The translations under genes were made by a program, and so were the position numbers. Source: Legionella sainthelensi (GTDB lineage: Bacteria > Pseudomonadota > Gammaproteobacteria > Legionellales > Legionellaceae). Taken from it: 64,000 bases of DNA. The first letter of the stretch is position 1. Each line of letters starts with the position of its first letter. The notes under the pieces were generated by a model that saw only the letters and a list, made by a program, of their open reading frames with translations, did no database searches and was not told where the DNA came from. Below, piece by piece: positions 45,878-55,572 of this stretch. Where the stretch lies: positions 186,001-250,000 of the forward strand of contig NZ_LR134388.1 in assembly GCF_900637685.1 (NCBI RefSeq), read 5' to 3'.

Positions 45878-46195
45878 ATGGAAATTAAAACGAATATGAA
45901 TCTTATATTGAAAGCTGTAGAGATTGGCCAGATTGGTGTCGTGAGAGCTCTTATTCTCGAAGGTCGAGATGTTAATGAGTTTTCGCAAGGCGGAAATTGT
46001 CCTCTTCTTGAAGCAGCAAGCCGTAATGACAGTAAAATTGTAGCGCTCTTGCTGCAACATGGAGCTAATCCAATGGTGGAAGATCCAAGAGGCCAGACCC
46101 CTTTATATTGGGCTCAAAGATATAAAAACACTGAAATGGAGGAAATGATTACTAATCGATTAAATGAGTCAATTAGGTTACACACATCCTTCTAA
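45878..46195 (+). CDS. Short ankyrin-repeat protein
   Basis: A 105-residue protein with about three ankyrin repeats: NLILKAVEIGQIGVVRALILEGRDVNEF, then NCPLLEAASRNDSKIVALLLQHGANP, then RGQTPLYWAQRYKNTEMEEMI. I start at ATG 45878, which has a GAGGACAG site, and not the TTG at 45863. Ankyrin proteins mediate protein-protein contacts and are common among Legionella effectors. It follows the 722-residue gene by 65 bases in the same direction and may be co-transcribed. It is short for an effector and could be a fragment of a larger gene. Confidence 0.85.
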   Translation: MEIKTNMNLILKAVEIGQIGVVRALILEGRDVNEFSQGGNCPLLEAASRNDSKIVALLLQHGANPMVEDPRGQTPLYWAQRYKNTEMEEMITNRLNESIRLHTSF

Positions 46196-46279
46196 GGTCC
46201 TTTTAGTTAATAATTTTTGAGTAGAATAACGTTGAACTATGGGGTTTAGTTCAACGTTTCGAAAACCTCAATGAGTCAC

Positions 46280-47071
46280 TTAGCGCATCGTCATCACTCG
46301 ATGAGCAACAGAGCTTGGTTCAGCTATAGCATAAAAAAGTGTACCACTAAAGAAATCTGCTAAATCTTGTTGTGTTAGAAAGCCACCACATAAATTCATC
46401 ACGTTAGTGAATGCTACAATCTGGAGTGGCCTTAAAAATTCCGCGAATACTTTGCCCAAGCCCGTTTTGGGGTGTTGTTTTCCTATTTCATCAACTAAAG
46501 CAATGATGTCTTCTTCCCCAAGCTTATCGCGTCCTTTCATCTTTCTTTCGATCATATTTTTTATAAATTTTTCATGGGCAATGTTATTAAATTTAGATGG
46601 GTTCTGATTAAAAAGAGCGGTATGAGAGACAGGATGTGTTAAGTTATGAACCTTTTCAATAGGCGGCTCTAGTTTTTGGGTACCTAAGATGCCTCCGCCT
46701 ATAACTAGAGCGGTATTTAAATATGCAGAAAGCGTACCAAAACCTAAGTCCTTAAATCCTTGTACCACATTCATGAAGCTCAATGTTGATGTGTTTTCAG
46801 AGTCAAAAAAACTGACATGGCGCATCAGAGCTGTTCTCTTATCGAGTTTCTCTTTGAAATAGCTCTGAATGGCTTCGCGATATTCTTGTGGATGGAGTTG
46901 CGCTTGCTTATGCAAATATTTTGCTAAATTCTCTTCTGATTTCATATTGTTCAAAGCAATGCGGAATGTATCGGGTAAAAAATCCGATTTCCTTTTCTCA
47001 GAAAAGGTTTCTGCTTCTGAGCTTGGTTTTTTAACTGGAACGTCTAAAAAAAAACTTAAAATACCTGCCAT
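46280..47071 (-). CDS. Caleosin/peroxygenase-like protein, eukaryotic-like
   Basis: The 263-residue protein aligns by eye with caleosins (lipid-droplet haem peroxygenases of plants, algae and fungi). Residues 81-111 (ALMRHVSFFDSENTSTLS … GFKDLGF) match the caleosin HVAFFD…EF-hand…GFRxLGF block, with the proposed haem ligand His85. Residues 112-134 form a hydrophobic segment, followed by EPPIEKVHNLTH (His142/His146), matching the IHKxKHG haem region after a reduced proline knot. Residues 229-251 (GGFLTQQDLADFFSGTLFYAI) match the caleosin C-terminus. The EF-hand loop (90-101) is degenerate, lacking the final Glu. A strong ribosome site, GAGGAGAAT, precedes the ATG. An inverted repeat ACATAAC-N7-GTTATGT lies at 47150-47170 upstream. 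The family call is by recognition only. Confidence 0.65.
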   Translation of the reverse strand: MAGILSFFLDVPVKKPSSEAETFSEKRKSDFLPDTFRIALNNMKSEENLAKYLHKQAQLHPQEYREAIQSYFKEKLDKRTALMRHVSFFDSENTSTLSFMNVVQGFKDLGFGTLSAYLNTALVIGGGILGTQKLEPPIEKVHNLTHPVSHTALFNQNPSKFNNIAHEKFIKNMIERKMKGRDKLGEEDIIALVDEIGKQHPKTGLGKVFAEFLRPLQIVAFTNVMNLCGGFLTQQDLADFFSGTLFYAIAEPSSVAHRVMTMR

Positions 47072-47289
47072 ACTCTATTCTCCTCTGTGTCTTTTTGTGT
47101 TTTGTCAATTCGGTATACATTTGAATGAATCAAAATGACTGTTTATTTAACATAACATAGAGCGTTATGTATTTGTATATTTTTAACACATAAGAAATGT
47201 TCTAGATTTAAGCTAAGAGTTGAAAGTCAATAAATTAAGCCTCTCATCAAGGTTCACCTTAAAAGACAAGAGATAAAGGTTAAAGGCAT

Positions 47290-47316
47290 GCCTGGGCTTG
47301 CTAGGCTCACCCAGGG
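47290..47316. repeat. Hairpin repeat (family 2)
   Basis: CCTGGG (47291-47296) and CCCAGG (47310-47315) pair around a 13-base loop. On the reverse strand it reads CCTGGGTGAGCCTAGCAAGC, sharing the pattern CCTGGGTGA-GC-TAGC with the repeat at 37398-37454. It lies eight bases after the stop of the minus-strand gene at 47324, so it could also help end that transcript. Confidence 0.5.
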
Positions 47317-47323
47317 TTTGTCT

Positions 47324-47821
47324 TTATTGTAATTTTACTTTTATGGACGATAAAATTTTAGGATCAGCTTGAATGATTTCGGCACATTCACCGCGCATCG
47401 CCTGTAATATCTGTTTTAAGATTAGAAATTGCTCACTTAATTGAAAATATATATTTTCAGAGTGTTTGCCTTCTAATTCTCCAACAGTCAAATAGGCTGC
47501 TTGTCCCATTTCAGAAAAATACTCAAGACTCACATGCCTTCTTTTGGCAATTCCTGGAAAAAGGCCACAAAATAATAAACTTTTATCCCCTACATCGCGT
47601 AGTAATTCCATTTGCAGTGTTCGCGGTCTATGCATAGACTCTAGAAAATCGAGTGCAACTATGGATTCAATTAGTTTAGGCCCTTGAGAAAAGCGCATAA
47701 GTAGAAATACTAAATAACTTTCAGTGTTTTCGCTCAAAATAAGCTGCGTTGCAGCTTGAGCCTCATTAACTAATGCATGCCATTGGCTAATATCGGTGGG
47801 ATGTAAAATTAGCTGTCTCAT
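47324..47821 (-). CDS. Conserved hypothetical protein, 165 residues
   Basis: Not recognised beyond a general resemblance to small conserved proteins of Legionella-like gammaproteobacteria. It is soluble and helical. Segments such as YLVFLLMRFSQGPKLIE and LLFCGLFPGIAKRRHVSLEYFSEMGQAAY look conserved and coding-like. There is a ribosome site (AAAGGGAG) upstream of the ATG. It is divergent from typA. No function is proposed. Confidence 0.75.
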   Translation of the reverse strand: MRQLILHPTDISQWHALVNEAQAATQLILSENTESYLVFLLMRFSQGPKLIESIVALDFLESMHRPRTLQMELLRDVGDKSLLFCGLFPGIAKRRHVSLEYFSEMGQAAYLTVGELEGKHSENIYFQLSEQFLILKQILQAMRGECAEIIQADPKILSSIKVKLQ

Positions 47822-47975
47822 AATTACTCCCTTTTTTTAACCCCTCATTCTTATTTTAGCAGCTAAAAAATAATTAGTAGCATCTCGCAGGAATAGTTAG
47901 AAATTAATTTAATAAAACAATCAATTGTATCTGGAAAACTGGTTTTTTTTATTGACTCAAGCAAGAAGTGTAGAT

Positions 47976-47984
47976 TGCTATACT
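47976..47984 (+). promoter_or_regulatory. Putative extended -10 promoter element for typA
   Basis: TGCTATACT is an extended -10 element (TGN followed by a TATACT hexamer with one mismatch to TATAAT), 93 bases upstream of the typA start. A TTGACT lies 21 bases before the hexamer, too far for a standard -35 box. Sequence match only. Confidence 0.35.
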
Positions 47985-48077
47985 AAAAAATAAGAATCAG
48001 ATAGGTTTTAGTGTTCTGTTGAGGTATAATGTTAAATCTATGTACAAGTACTTGCTTTTTCCATCAAAGGTTATTTT

Positions 48078-49904
48078 ATGATTGATCAAATTCGCAACAT
48101 CGCCATTATCGCGCATGTTGACCATGGTAAAACCACTCTAGTTGATAAATTGCTTCAACAAACGGGCACATTAAATGAGAGGGCCCCTAAAGTTGAACGG
48201 GTAATGGATTCTAATGCCTTGGAGAAAGAACGAGGGATTACTATTCTTGCAAAAAACACTTGTGTTTATTGGAAAAACCATCAAATCAATATAGTTGATA
48301 CTCCTGGCCATGCTGATTTTGGCGGTGAAGTTGAGCGTATTTTATCCATGGTTGATAGTGTGTTATTGCTCGTTGATGCAGTCGATGGCCCTATGCCACA
48401 AACACGTTTTGTGACACAAAAGGCTTTTGCGCGTGGGTTAAATCCTATTGTAGTCATTAATAAAATTGATCGTCCAGGCGCAAGACCTCATTGGGTCATG
48501 GATCAAGTGTTTGATTTATTTGATAATCTGGGCGCGACAGATGCGCAATTGGATTTCCCTGTTGTTTATACTTCTGCCTTAAATGGTTATGCGAAGCTGC
48601 ACTTGGAAGATGAGGCCTCAGATATGAGTGCTTTATTGCAAACAATTATTGAAAAAGTTGAGCCCCCTAAAGTAGATGCAAATGGACCCTTCCAGATGCA
48701 AATCAGTTCCTTGGATTATTCATCCTATGTAGGTACTATCGGTATAGGACGAATCACTCGTGGACAAATTAAAGCAAAATCGGCAGTAAAAATTATTGAT
48801 AAGGATGGCAACATTCGTTCGGGCCGTCTGCTGCAACTATTAGGATTTAAAGGCCTTGAGCGTATCGAAGTTGAGGAAGCAAATGCAGGCAATATCATTG
48901 CAATTACGGGAATTGAGGGACTTAAGATTTCTGATACGATTTGTGATCTGAGTGTCGTTGAGGCATTGCCTGTACTTTCGGTTGATGAACCAACCATCAG
49001 CATGACTTTCCAGGTGAATGACTCGCCTTTTGCTGGCCAAGAAGGCAAATTTGTGACTTCACGAAAAATTCGTGAGCGTCTAGAAACTGAATTATTGCAT
49101 AACGTTGCTTTACGTGTTGAAGATTGTGATGATCCTGATAAATTTAGAGTTTCTGGTCGCGGTGAATTGCATTTATCCATTCTTATTGAGACCATGCGCC
49201 GTGAAGGTTATGAATTAGCTATAAGTAAACCTGAGGTGATTATTCGTGAGGTGGACGGAGAGCAACAAGAGCCTTATGAGCATCTCACTGTAGACGTAGA
49301 AGAAAATCACCAAGGTACTATTATGGAAAAATTAGGTGAACGTCGTGGTGAGTTACAAAACATGGTCCCGGATGGAAAGGGGCGTGTACGCCTTGACTAT
49401 ATGATTCCTACCCGCGGCCTTATTGGATTTCATAATGAATTTTTATCGTCTACCTCGGGCACAGGTTTAATGTATCATGTTTATGATCATTATGGGCCAG
49501 CGATTAAAGGGCGAATCGGCAAGCGAACTAATGGTGTATTGATCTCTAATTGCCAAGGTATGGCACGTGCTTTCGCTCTGTTCAATTTACAAGAACGTGG
49601 ACGATTGTTTGTGGAACCCCAAACAGTTTGTTACGAAGGGATGATTGTTGGAATTCATTCTCGTGATAATGATTTAGTAGTGAATGTCACTAAAGAAAAG
49701 CAATTAACGAATATTCGCGCTTCGGGTTCTGATGAAAATATCATCTTGACGCCTGCAGTGAAATTAACTTTAGAGCAAGCATTGGAATTTATAGATGATG
49801 ATGAGTTGGTGGAAGTGACTCCTAACTCCATTCGCATAAGAAAAAAATCATTGAAAGAACATGAACGAAAAAAAGCATCAAGAACAGCAAATAGTGAAGA
49901 ATAA
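48078..49904 (+). CDS. typA: Translational GTPase TypA/BipA
   Basis: A ribosome-associated GTPase of 608 residues that assists 50S assembly and stress adaptation. G motifs: [16 protein letters not shown] (G1), RGITILAKN (G2), [14 protein letters not shown] (G3), [10 protein letters not shown] (G4) and TSALNGYA (G5). EF-G-like domains follow, then the TypA-specific C-terminal domain ([33 protein letters not shown]). The full length is as expected. Its 3' end overlaps nadK by 44 bases if nadK starts at 49861. Confidence 0.96.
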   Translation: MIDQIRNIAIIAHVDHGKTTLVDKLLQQTGTLNERAPKVERVMDSNALEKERGITILAKNTCVYWKNHQINIVDTPGHADFGGEVERILSMVDSVLLLVDAVDGPMPQTRFVTQKAFARGLNPIVVINKIDRPGARPHWVMDQVFDLFDNLGATDAQLDFPVVYTSALNGYAKLHLEDEASDMSALLQTIIEKVEPPKVDANGPFQMQISSLDYSSYVGTIGIGRITRGQIKAKSAVKIIDKDGNIRSGRLLQLLGFKGLERIEVEEANAGNIIAITGIEGLKISDTICDLSVVEALPVLSVDEPTISMTFQVNDSPFAGQEGKFVTSRKIRERLETELLHNVALRVEDCDDPDKFRVSGRGELHLSILIETMRREGYELAISKPEVIIREVDGEQQEPYEHLTVDVEENHQGTIMEKLGERRGELQNMVPDGKGRVRLDYMIPTRGLIGFHNEFLSSTSGTGLMYHVYDHYGPAIKGRIGKRTNGVLISNCQGMARAFALFNLQERGRLFVEPQTVCYEGMIVGIHSRDNDLVVNVTKEKQLTNIRASGSDENIILTPAVKLTLEQALEFIDDDELVEVTPNSIRIRKKSLKEHERKKASRTANSEE

Positions 49905-50787
49905 CACCTCATTCAAACGGGTTATCTTGTTTGCACGCCAACATCGTGCCAATCAAGGAGTCAGTGAGAGCTTATATCGTTTAATTGATTTCCTGAAAAG
50001 TCAGAAGGTGCAAATTTTTCAGGATATTGATACAGCTACTGGCTTTGGTGTGGAATTACCCATATTAGCCCGGGAAAATATGGGAGAAGAGCAGGATTTA
50101 ATTATTGTTATTGGTGGTGATGGAAGCTTGCTTTCAGCGGCACGCCTGGCAATTAAGGTAGATACACCAGTCATTGGTATTAATAGAGGGCGTCTGGGTT
50201 TTCTTACCGATATTTTACCCAATGAACTTGAAACCCAATTAAGTGCTGTTCTAGCAGGACAATATACAGAAGAAAGACGTTTTTTGTTACATACGCGCAT
50301 TTATGATGAAGATCATATTTATTTTGAGGGAGATGCGCTTAATGATGTTGTTTTAGGGCGTGGTAAGGAAACCCACCTCATTGAATTTTCAGTCTATGTG
50401 AATCAACAATTAGTCAGTCATTATCGTTCGGATGGTATGATTTTATCAACTCCTACAGGATCTACTGCCTATGCTTTATCTGCAGGAGGCCCAATTATGC
50501 ACCCGCAACTCAATGCCATTGTTCTTGTACCTATGTTTTCTCATAGTTTGAGTTCTCGGCCAATAGTAATTGATGGCGAGTCACAAATTGAGCTGCATAT
50601 CAGTCAATTTAACGAAACTGATTTACGAGTGAGTTGTGATGGTCATGAGTCACGAATGGTCAAGCCTGAACAAAAAGTAGCAATTCAAAAAAACAGCCAC
50701 CATTTACGTTTACTTCACCCTCTTGATTATCATTATTATGATACATTACGATCGAAACTTGGTTGGGAATCCAAACATCAAGGATAG
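49861..50787 (+). CDS. nadK: NAD kinase
   Basis: NadK phosphorylates NAD to NADP. The protein has [15 protein letters not shown] (catalytic GGDGS), [38 protein letters not shown] and [10 protein letters not shown], all standard. The ATG at 49861 overlaps typA by 44 bases and gives 308 residues, slightly long; a GTG at 49894 would give 297 residues but has no better ribosome site. The start is therefore uncertain. recN follows after three bases, so typA-nadK-recN probably form a unit. Confidence 0.94.
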   Translation: MNEKKHQEQQIVKNNTSFKRVILFARQHRANQGVSESLYRLIDFLKSQKVQIFQDIDTATGFGVELPILARENMGEEQDLIIVIGGDGSLLSAARLAIKVDTPVIGINRGRLGFLTDILPNELETQLSAVLAGQYTEERRFLLHTRIYDEDHIYFEGDALNDVVLGRGKETHLIEFSVYVNQQLVSHYRSDGMILSTPTGSTAYALSAGGPIMHPQLNAIVLVPMFSHSLSSRPIVIDGESQIELHISQFNETDLRVSCDGHESRMVKPEQKVAIQKNSHHLRLLHPLDYHYYDTLRSKLGWESKHQG

Positions 50788-50790
50788 TAT

Positions 50791-52455
50791 ATGCTAACAA
50801 CTTTGTGCATCAAACAATTTGCAATTGTGCACCATTTGGAGTTAGATTTTACGCAGGGAATGACTGCATTTACCGGTGAAACCGGAGCGGGGAAGTCCAT
50901 TATGATTGATGCATTGATGCTCGCTTTAGGTGAGAGGGCGGATGCTTCAGTGATTCGTCCTGGTCAAGAAAAATGCGATATCACCGCAGGTTTTTTTGTG
51001 AGTCACGATTCTGAACCGGCACAATGGCTTGCGGATCATGATATCCCTTGTGATGATGGTGACATTTATTTACGTCGCGTGATTTATGCTGAGGGACGTT
51101 CTAAGTCGTATATTAATGGACAACCTTTTCCTTTGCAAAAAGTGAAAGAGTTAAGTGAAAAATTAGTACATATTCACGGACAACATCAGCATCAGGCGTT
51201 AATGCAGCATGCCACGCATCGCCAGCAATTGGATCAATATGGCAAGAATCAGCTCCTGCTTGAAGAAGTAGCTCAACTTTACAAACAATGTCAAAAGCTG
51301 CAACAGGAAATAGAAGTTTTGCAAAGTCAGGAGCAACAAGCAGATAAAATCGAGTTACTGCAATTCCAGATTGAGGAGTTATCGGCATTAAATCTCCATG
51401 AAAGTGAAATTGAAACCTTATACCAAGAGCATCAACTGTTGCATCATGCTAAGGACTATTTACAGAATTGCCAGCAAATTCATGCACTATTAAATGCAGA
51501 TGATGAACCCGATATTTGTACAAACCTACACCAGGTTTTGCATTTGCTTAGTCAGTTGCCACAAGAACAAACCCAAATCAAAAATGCCCAAGAGTTAATT
51601 AATGGTGCTTTAATTCAATGTGAAGAAGCAGTTGATGAAATGCAACAATTTTCGGAGCGCGTTTATTTAGATCCGGAACGTTTGCATGAAATAGAAACAC
51701 GAATGAGTAGCATACATCAACTTGCTCGTAAATATCATGTAGAGAGTAGCCAGTTGCATACTCATGTGCAACAGTTACAAAATGAACTTGAAAATTTACA
51801 AAATAATGAGCGTCAATTAACCCGATTACACTCACAGCTTCATCAATTGCTTCATGCCTATGAAATGGCTGCTTTAAAACTGAGCAAGACGAGACAACAA
51901 CAAGCCCAAAAGCTGGCGAAAGAAATCACTTTAAGTATCCAACAACTGGGCATGCCTAAGGGACAAGTAGAAATTGCAATAACTCCTCTGGAAAAAATGC
52001 AAGTGCATGGGATGGATAAAGTTGAGTATAAAGTGTGCACTAACCCCGGCATGGAGCTTGACTCACTAAGTAAAATTGCCTCTGGTGGAGAACTTTCTCG
52101 AATTGGTTTGTCCATTCAAATGATTACTGCACAACAAGGGACAACTCCCACCTTGCTGTTTGATGAGGTAGATGTTGGAATTGGAGGGGCAACGGCTGCT
52201 TTGGTAGGTCAAATGCTTCGTAAATTGGGTGAACGCTTACAAGTTTTTTGTGTTACGCATCAACCCCAAGTCGCTGCTGCTGCACATAATCATTTCATGG
52301 TTGAAAAACAAAGTGATCATAAAGAAACATTTACTCATATTAGTTTACTGCAACATGCTGAAAAAATTGATGAAATTGCACGTATGCTTGGTGGATTAAA
52401 AATTACAGAACAAACACGTTCCCACGCTCGAGAATTATTAATGCAAAGTAACTAA
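50791..52455 (+). CDS. recN: DNA repair protein RecN
   Basis: An SMC-like ATPase of 554 residues acting in double-strand break repair. Walker A is in TAFTGETGAGKSIMIDALMLALG near the N-terminus; a long coiled-coil region rich in glutamine fills the centre (about 150-365); the C-terminal half has SGGELSRIGLSIQMI (signature) and TLLFDEVDVGIGG (Walker B). It starts three bases after nadK, a common neighbour arrangement. No LexA box was searched for reliably. Confidence 0.95.
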   Translation: MLTTLCIKQFAIVHHLELDFTQGMTAFTGETGAGKSIMIDALMLALGERADASVIRPGQEKCDITAGFFVSHDSEPAQWLADHDIPCDDGDIYLRRVIYAEGRSKSYINGQPFPLQKVKELSEKLVHIHGQHQHQALMQHATHRQQLDQYGKNQLLLEEVAQLYKQCQKLQQEIEVLQSQEQQADKIELLQFQIEELSALNLHESEIETLYQEHQLLHHAKDYLQNCQQIHALLNADDEPDICTNLHQVLHLLSQLPQEQTQIKNAQELINGALIQCEEAVDEMQQFSERVYLDPERLHEIETRMSSIHQLARKYHVESSQLHTHVQQLQNELENLQNNERQLTRLHSQLHQLLHAYEMAALKLSKTRQQQAQKLAKEITLSIQQLGMPKGQVEIAITPLEKMQVHGMDKVEYKVCTNPGMELDSLSKIASGGELSRIGLSIQMITAQQGTTPTLLFDEVDVGIGGATAALVGQMLRKLGERLQVFCVTHQPQVAAAAHNHFMVEKQSDHKETFTHISLLQHAEKIDEIARMLGGLKITEQTRSHARELLMQSN

Positions 52456-52669
52456 CGTTCAATTCTCGGGGAGGGGACCTACCTGTATCCCTATGGCATC
52501 AATGGTGTTTTTTTCTTTTGATGCCTGATATTGCTATTGTAAAAACAAAAAACGATCACCTTGATTTACAATCGTCCCAGTAATATTTAAAATGCCCGGA
52601 TCGGGCTCTAAATTAACATCATGTCAACATAATAATCTAATCAAACTATCTTAACGAGAAAACTATCCC

Positions 52670-54976
52670 ATGCAATCACGATTTAAAACGCCAAAAGACT
52701 CTGTGACACAACTTAAACAACAGATGTTGCACTGTTTACGTCATAATATGATGCAAGACTCATTGTGCGAACTACAAGATTCACAAAGCTTTGAATTCGA
52801 TTATTCACTTTCAAGTAACACGTTACCGAATCAACATGTGCCATCGTTTTCAATTCTATTAACAAAATGGGATGAGTTGTTACTTGATAAGAAAATAAAT
52901 GAGCAAATTCATGACGAACCAAAGATGGCGCATCATGTTCGTTCAGTGAATCGTACAGCAATTTCTTTATTAGCAGGTACGATGACTAGAATGGCAAATG
53001 ACGCCTATTCAAAGTTTGCTAAAACGGTTAATGAACGCTTAAACCAAGGTGAGTCCATTCAAGCGATTACCAAAGAATTAGTCCAGTTATCCAGTTATCA
53101 AAGTGAGTATATTCGAAATGAGCTGTTAAAACGGCTGGATACTGCTTCTTGTCGATTATTATTTGAGCGCTTCGTGTTACTTGCAAAACAGCTGACGGAA
53201 ATGGGGAATTATTTTAGTGCACAAGCAGTGTATCAAGCCTTTGTTTATTCAGACATACAAAAAATATTTGATAAGAAAGAATGGAGTGGGCTTTCTCCAC
53301 AGATAAAAATCATATTGCACTACTTAGAATCATTGTACGGCCCAGGTGAATCAAGCAGAAACAACCTTGCTTTGTTATTAGAAGAGCCGAGTTCCTTTAA
53401 ATTACCTGTAATTAATCGTATTACCACCAAGTTTGAACTGACAATTGCAGGGAGAGATGAAAATTTAAAATTAAAAAAAATTCGTCTCGAAGAGCAGTTG
53501 CATACGGCGCAAACTTCGTTGCCGCAAAATGAAAAACAAAACTCAATTTATGATAGAATCGAAGACAGTATCACTCAAGGTTTGCACGTTGGTATTGCCC
53601 AAGAAATTGATGAAATTAATCTACAACGTACCCAACTTAATTTGTCTCGAGTTCAATTTATAAATGAAGAGCTCAGATGCCATTTATCACTTTTTAATAA
53701 TCAAGATTTAGAGTTTTCTAAAGCTTTAAAACATGAAATCGTGAATGAAAATGCAAAATTTTATTTGTTTAATCAAAAATTATTGAGTGATCTAAATCAA
53801 ATCTTAAAAAACTGTGAGAATAAACTACAGTTTATTTTAACCGACAAAAAAGGCAATGCTGAAGCGCAATGCAAAAAGTTACTATGGGATAGTTATCAGC
53901 AGATGAAACTCATTGTTGCAGAGGGACATTTTTCTGCACTCCAGGGCGTGAAAGCAATTCGTAGGTTTTGCAAGGAGTTTAAGTATGCCTTGACAGAGCA
54001 AGAAAATACCTACTCATATCAAGATGGCTGTCAATCTCTTCTTGAAGAGCTAAGCGACTTAACAAATCAGATTAGTAAAGAACAAAAACTATATGAACGA
54101 AATTTAATGCGTCGCTCCAAAAATCAACTTTCTCACACTAACTTTTTTGATCGAATGGTTTTAGTGGATCATATACAAAATCACCTTTATATCTTGCCTA
54201 ATAAATATTTGGAAATTCTCTTGGAATTGCAAGCCAAGGCTTTATTTGAACTAAAAGGATTAGATAATAAAAAGCTTAATGAACAAAAAAATACCACTTT
54301 TTTTGGACAAAAATTTTTAAATAATTTGGAGAGTCGTAGTAAAGTAGTTAAAAATTTACTAGTTAGCGTTGAGCAAGTAATTCAAATCTTACTACAGGTA
54401 ATGGAGCATGATGACATTAATAGATATTGTCATGCTGAAATGAATCGTTTGATGGTACAATTTTGCTTTTGTGAGCAATCCTCAAGATTGCCAAAGAAAG
54501 AATTATCTCAATTACGTTCTTTATTGCAGGGCATGAGAACTTATGTTGACCAACAGACCCAAAATGAAGAATACAGGCATGCCACAAAGCATCTGGGTAT
54601 GGTCTTTGATGACATGCTATCCCATGCTCATGATTTACAGATTAAAGATCCAAAAGGATTAGCATTTACCCAAATGCGGGCCGTTTTGTTGGCTTTGACT
54701 TCACCTGCTTGTGAAACGGTACAAACCAAAATTGACTATCTAGAGAACTTGTGGTCTTTTCCTGTATCTGTTCCCAATAAGATTGAGAAAGCAGTAAATA
54801 ATACCTTGTATCAGTTATTTGATAAGTCTTCTCTTCTGGTGGAAACAAAAAAATCTAAGTTTTCATCGTTGCTTCTAGATTATTATAATACATTGAAAAA
54901 TTTACAAAAAATGGAGCTTGACCCACATCAATTGCAAGAAATGTCTTCATATAAAAGCGTTGTTTTCAGATCCTAA
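52670..54976 (+). CDS. 768-residue protein with RasGEF-like (CDC25-homology) domain, candidate effector
   Basis: Residues about 60-265 read like a RasGEF catalytic domain. RLLFERFVLLAKQLTEMGNY (162-181) matches the rF-x-x-iA-x-x-l-x-x-x-xNf helix, and FSAQAVYQAFVYSDIQKIF the following s-x-x-ai-x-aL-x-s-x-i helix. Trp205, ILHYLESLYGPGESSRNNLA and LPVINRITTKFELTI (245-259) fit the later helices and the P-x-l-x-x-y-l-x-D-l region. The rest is helical and coiled-coil-like with no membrane segment. L. pneumophila has a RasGEF effector (LegG2), so a Dot/Icm effector acting on a host small GTPase is likely. The C-terminus SVVFRS has hydrophobic residues at -4/-3. The domain call is by eye. Confidence 0.6.
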   Translation: MQSRFKTPKDSVTQLKQQMLHCLRHNMMQDSLCELQDSQSFEFDYSLSSNTLPNQHVPSFSILLTKWDELLLDKKINEQIHDEPKMAHHVRSVNRTAISLLAGTMTRMANDAYSKFAKTVNERLNQGESIQAITKELVQLSSYQSEYIRNELLKRLDTASCRLLFERFVLLAKQLTEMGNYFSAQAVYQAFVYSDIQKIFDKKEWSGLSPQIKIILHYLESLYGPGESSRNNLALLLEEPSSFKLPVINRITTKFELTIAGRDENLKLKKIRLEEQLHTAQTSLPQNEKQNSIYDRIEDSITQGLHVGIAQEIDEINLQRTQLNLSRVQFINEELRCHLSLFNNQDLEFSKALKHEIVNENAKFYLFNQKLLSDLNQILKNCENKLQFILTDKKGNAEAQCKKLLWDSYQQMKLIVAEGHFSALQGVKAIRRFCKEFKYALTEQENTYSYQDGCQSLLEELSDLTNQISKEQKLYERNLMRRSKNQLSHTNFFDRMVLVDHIQNHLYILPNKYLEILLELQAKALFELKGLDNKKLNEQKNTTFFGQKFLNNLESRSKVVKNLLVSVEQVIQILLQVMEHDDINRYCHAEMNRLMVQFCFCEQSSRLPKKELSQLRSLLQGMRTYVDQQTQNEEYRHATKHLGMVFDDMLSHAHDLQIKDPKGLAFTQMRAVLLALTSPACETVQTKIDYLENLWSFPVSVPNKIEKAVNNTLYQLFDKSSLLVETKKSKFSSLLLDYYNTLKNLQKMELDPHQLQEMSSYKSVVFRS

Positions 54977-55123
54977 TAAAGAAATGAAAACGCGTCGAGC
55001 ATTGTGAAATCTGCAGGCTATGTAGATGACACAATGCTTATCTAGAAATAGATTTCTGTTTTCGCGAACAAGATGAACCTCTTAAGTCAATGGTAGTGAA
55101 AGTTTGGACGCACTCTTAATTAA

Positions 55124-55440
55124 TTACTTGATCCTATAAACAGGCCTTTGCATTTCTTGTAAGGTATCGATTTGTGTCTGCTTTTTTGTGTTTTGGGTAA
55201 AAAATGACATTTTTTCTTTGCCACTTTCAAGTGTATTACGCAGTAGATTTACAATCGCTACATGACCATTTTGCTCCGCAATAGAAAGAGGTGTTGCGCC
55301 ACTATTTGAGGGTTTATTTCTTCTTTATTATTCGCAAGTGCTTGAAGCAGCACCTTGACAATGCAAGGTGGCCTTGATGAGCAGCGATATACAGCAGTGT
55401 CCATCCCCGAGCGATGGGCTGGTTATGGATCTATGGAGCC
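55124..55440 (-). pseudogene. Decayed ankyrin-repeat gene
   Basis: The minus strand encodes ankyrin-like pieces in shifting frames: NQPIARGWTLLYIAAHQGHLAL, then VKVLLQALANNKEEINPQ, then SGATPLSIAEQNGHVAIVNLL, and a tail (EKMSFFTQNTKKQTQIDTL) ending at TAA 55124-55126. Frame changes are needed near 55356 and 55313, and no start is evident upstream, so the gene is broken. The 54977-55572 gap otherwise holds no gene. It is the relic of a larger ankyrin protein, on the same strand as mavN and downstream of it. Confidence 0.7.
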
Positions 55441-55572
55441 TGAGTACAAGCGCAGAGAAAACCCTCTACCCAGATTTATGGAGATGTTACATCCTAATCT
55501 CCATCAGTTTGCGTAGGAGTCTCATCTCTGCTTGATGCAAGCAGAGATGATAGAGCGGGGATAGTAAAAAAT

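Noticed and set aside
48725..49195. 156-codon minus-strand open frame inside typA
   Set aside because: It is a shadow of a well-conserved gene, with a serine/arginine-rich translation and no ribosome site.
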